Shown here piece after piece: positions 62,687 through 64,000 of a stretch of DNA of 64,000 nucleotides (position 1 is its first letter; each line of letters begins with the position of its first letter). The DNA comes from Mesobacillus sp. S13 (lineage in GTDB: Bacteria > Bacillota > Bacilli > Bacillales > Cytobacillaceae), in contig NZ_CP084622.1 of the NCBI RefSeq assembly GCF_020422885.1, positions 1,941,001 to 2,005,000 on the forward strand, written 5' to 3'. The position numbers and the translations under genes were made by a program. Below the pieces are notes generated by a model. It did no database searches, had not been told where the DNA came from, and was given only the letters and a program-made list of their open reading frames with translations.

Positions 62687-62899
62687 CTATTCTTTTCTCC
62701 AAATGTCTCCTAACTTTAAGTCAGGGTTCCTTTTAGTTAATTCCTCAACAATCGTGTATAAAGTTTCGAAACTAGGTAAAGATTTATTATTTACGATTGA
62801 ACTGAAAGAAGATTTATCAATGCCTATCTGCTCAGCAAATTCTCCATGTTTAATTTCCATTTCAGCTAAGATCAGTTTTAATCTGCATTTGTAAGCCAT
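62687..62899 (-). CDS. XRE-family regulator
   Basis: A 70-residue helix-turn-helix protein (HGEFAEQIGIDKSSFSSIVN) of the YozG/HTH_26 type. First gene of the minus-strand operon and divergent from the FtsK-type gene; likely repressor of the 62900-63171 region, in which no exact operator was identified. Confidence 0.8.
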   Translation of the reverse strand: MAYKCRLKLILAEMEIKHGEFAEQIGIDKSSFSSIVNNKSLPSFETLYTIVEELTKRNPDLKLGDIWRKE

Positions 62900-63171
62900 A
62901 TTCCCACCTCAATTACTTATTCTGCAAGGAAGTTTTTAATACCTTTTAAAAAGGATAGGCTATGCAGAAACTTTTTTGCGAGGACAAGATAACTAGACAG
63001 GCATTCGCCCATACACTCTACTATACGCAATAACAAATACTCAAAAACACACTAAACCGAACCAAAGAATTCAACTATTTTTACTAAGAAACATAGATAC
63101 TTCTTATTAACATTCGCATTCGTTTTTCAAGGGACTATATCTATCGATATATTGAAAAGGAGCGTGGTTGG

Positions 63172-64000
63172 ATGCTATTTGAATTGGTATCAACTGGAAG
63201 TATGCTAGGTGTTTTGGGAGCAAGTTATTATTTTAAAACGAATCAAAAAGATGATACAGACAAAATTTTAAAAATTGCTGATAACTGTGGTTTGTACACA
63301 GATGATGATGAGCTAAGACTTTATCGTAAGAATCGCAGCAAAGATGGAAAGTTCACTGAGTATGTTTTCAAGATTCCTTTAGGCCTAGAATTAGATGACT
63401 TTGTAAGTAAATATGGAAAATTTAAGGACGGTTTAAATAATACAAGTGTCAGAAGTATTGATCTAAAGCAAATAAAAAAACTGAAATTAGATAAGTCATT
63501 ACCCAAACAACTAGAAAGTATCATTTTTAATCGTGTGCAGTTAAATAAGGAAATTGAGTTTGAGTACGATGGAATGTTGAAAATAAGAGTTTATGATGAA
63601 GGATTGACAAAGGATTTGCCATTTAATAATGAGATGCTTTTAAAGGTTAAGAATTGGGAAGTGCCTATTGGTGTCAGTTACAAAGAGTTTATAAAACATG
63701 ATTTTGAGAAGTTGCAAATGCTTGTAGTTGCTGGAACAACGAGATATGGAAAAACTGTGTTTCTAAAGAATTTAATTACTACTCTTATCAACAATCAACC
63801 TGACAATCTTAAATTAACTCTTATTGATCTAAAAGGCGGTCTTGCTTTTAGTCGATATGTTAATTGTAAGCAAGTAAATAAAGTAGCAAAGAACGCTGAG
63901 GAAACAATAGAAGCACTTGAATTTATCCATGATGAAATGCAGCAAAGGCAAGAGCTATTTTTAACAAATGGTTGGGAGGACATTAAAGAAGCTGGATGGA
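63172..64000 (+). CDS. FtsK/SpoIIIE-type DNA translocase, cut by the window end
   Basis: The first 276 codons are present. Walker A GTTRYGKT (about residue 188) and Walker B LTLIDLKGG identify the FtsK/SpoIIIE motor; the N-terminus has one hydrophobic stretch (STGSMLGVLGASYYF). Such proteins are found in Bacillus phages of the Wbeta type and as conjugative coupling proteins (ConQ/TcpA). AAAAGGAG precedes ATG 63172. The partner genes lie outside the window, so phage versus conjugative use is open. Confidence 0.82.
   Translation, partial: MLFELVSTGSMLGVLGASYYFKTNQKDDTDKILKIADNCGLYTDDDELRLYRKNRSKDGKFTEYVFKIPLGLELDDFVSKYGKFKDGLNNTSVRSIDLKQIKKLKLDKSLPKQLESIIFNRVQLNKEIEFEYDGMLKIRVYDEGLTKDLPFNNEMLLKVKNWEVPIGVSYKEFIKHDFEKLQMLVVAGTTRYGKTVFLKNLITTLINNQPDNLKLTLIDLKGGLAFSRYVNCKQVNKVAKNAEETIEALEFIHDEMQQRQELFLTNGWEDIKEAGW

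Larger units (their letters stand above)
33948..64000. mobile_element. Phage-like integrative element (left end after yneF; right end outside the window)
   Basis: From the integrase at 34143 on, genes are short, tightly packed, AT-rich and phage-like; none belongs to the B. subtilis yneF neighbourhood. Modules: integration, regulation, replication, late packaging/head/tail ending at 60441, then minus-strand SOS-box genes, XRE regulators and an FtsK-type gene. The exact left att site is not identified because the right end is missing, and 60442-64000 could belong to a second element. Confidence 0.85.

Overview
The window looks like a chromosome segment of a low-GC Gram-positive rod of the family Bacillaceae, carrying an AT-rich integrated phage-like element. 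The best evidence is the gene order lexA / yneA-yneB-ynzC / tkt ... sirA-yneF, which is the Bacillus subtilis order, together with SirA, YneA, RsbR, DUF4257 and strong AGGAGG ribosome sites. Genus and species cannot be fixed from the sequence.

Positions 1-33947 (host). The window opens with the 3' end of an RNase J gene, then an AHSA1/SRPBCC-ArsR pair under a promoter with two matching palindromes, and a SWIM-SNF2 helicase. At 4470-5804 lies a peroxiredoxin-like domain fused to a chemoreceptor signalling domain. Its active-site codon is an in-frame TGA, followed by a hairpin resembling a bacterial SECIS element, and a sigma-D-like promoter precedes the gene. I read it as a candidate selenoprotein redox chemoreceptor. 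Next come an RsbR-type stressosome protein, an ECF sigma/anti-sigma pair, an exact 52-bp hairpin repeat array (9735-9958), and a long same-strand run of small genes of mixed or unknown function (11772-18620). A DinG/XPD-type helicase precedes the SOS locus. lexA and yneA are divergent around three LexA-type boxes, followed by yneB, ynzC and tkt. Between tkt and sirA sit a second ECF sigma/anti-sigma pair, VOC and SDR proteins, a lysozyme-like protein, a kinase-like protein, a 49-residue small protein and an azoreductase.

Positions 33948-60441 (phage-like element, inserted just after yneF). A tyrosine integrase is followed by a structured non-coding segment, small early genes, a divergent XRE repressor, an SF2 helicase plus an unrecognised 555-residue protein flanking a GC-rich structured segment, many small zinc-ribbon-like proteins, a degenerate Gly-type tRNA, an NYN protein, a strong candidate non-coding RNA (about 45521-45752) and a HEPN protein on the opposite strand. 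A late operon in SPP1-like order follows: small terminase, a serine recombinase, large terminase, portal, MuF protein, scaffold, capsid, connectors, tail tube, tail chaperones joined by a textbook -1 frameshift site, and tape measure. It stops at a terminator, with no distal tail, receptor-binding, holin or endolysin gene in the window.

Positions 60442-64000. Small minus-strand genes follow. The two nearest the late operon each have a LexA-like box at the same distance from an extended -10. Then come small proteins with two XRE regulators and, divergently, a gene for an FtsK/SpoIIIE-type DNA translocase cut by the window end. Whether this is the rest of the same element or the start of a second one cannot be decided here.
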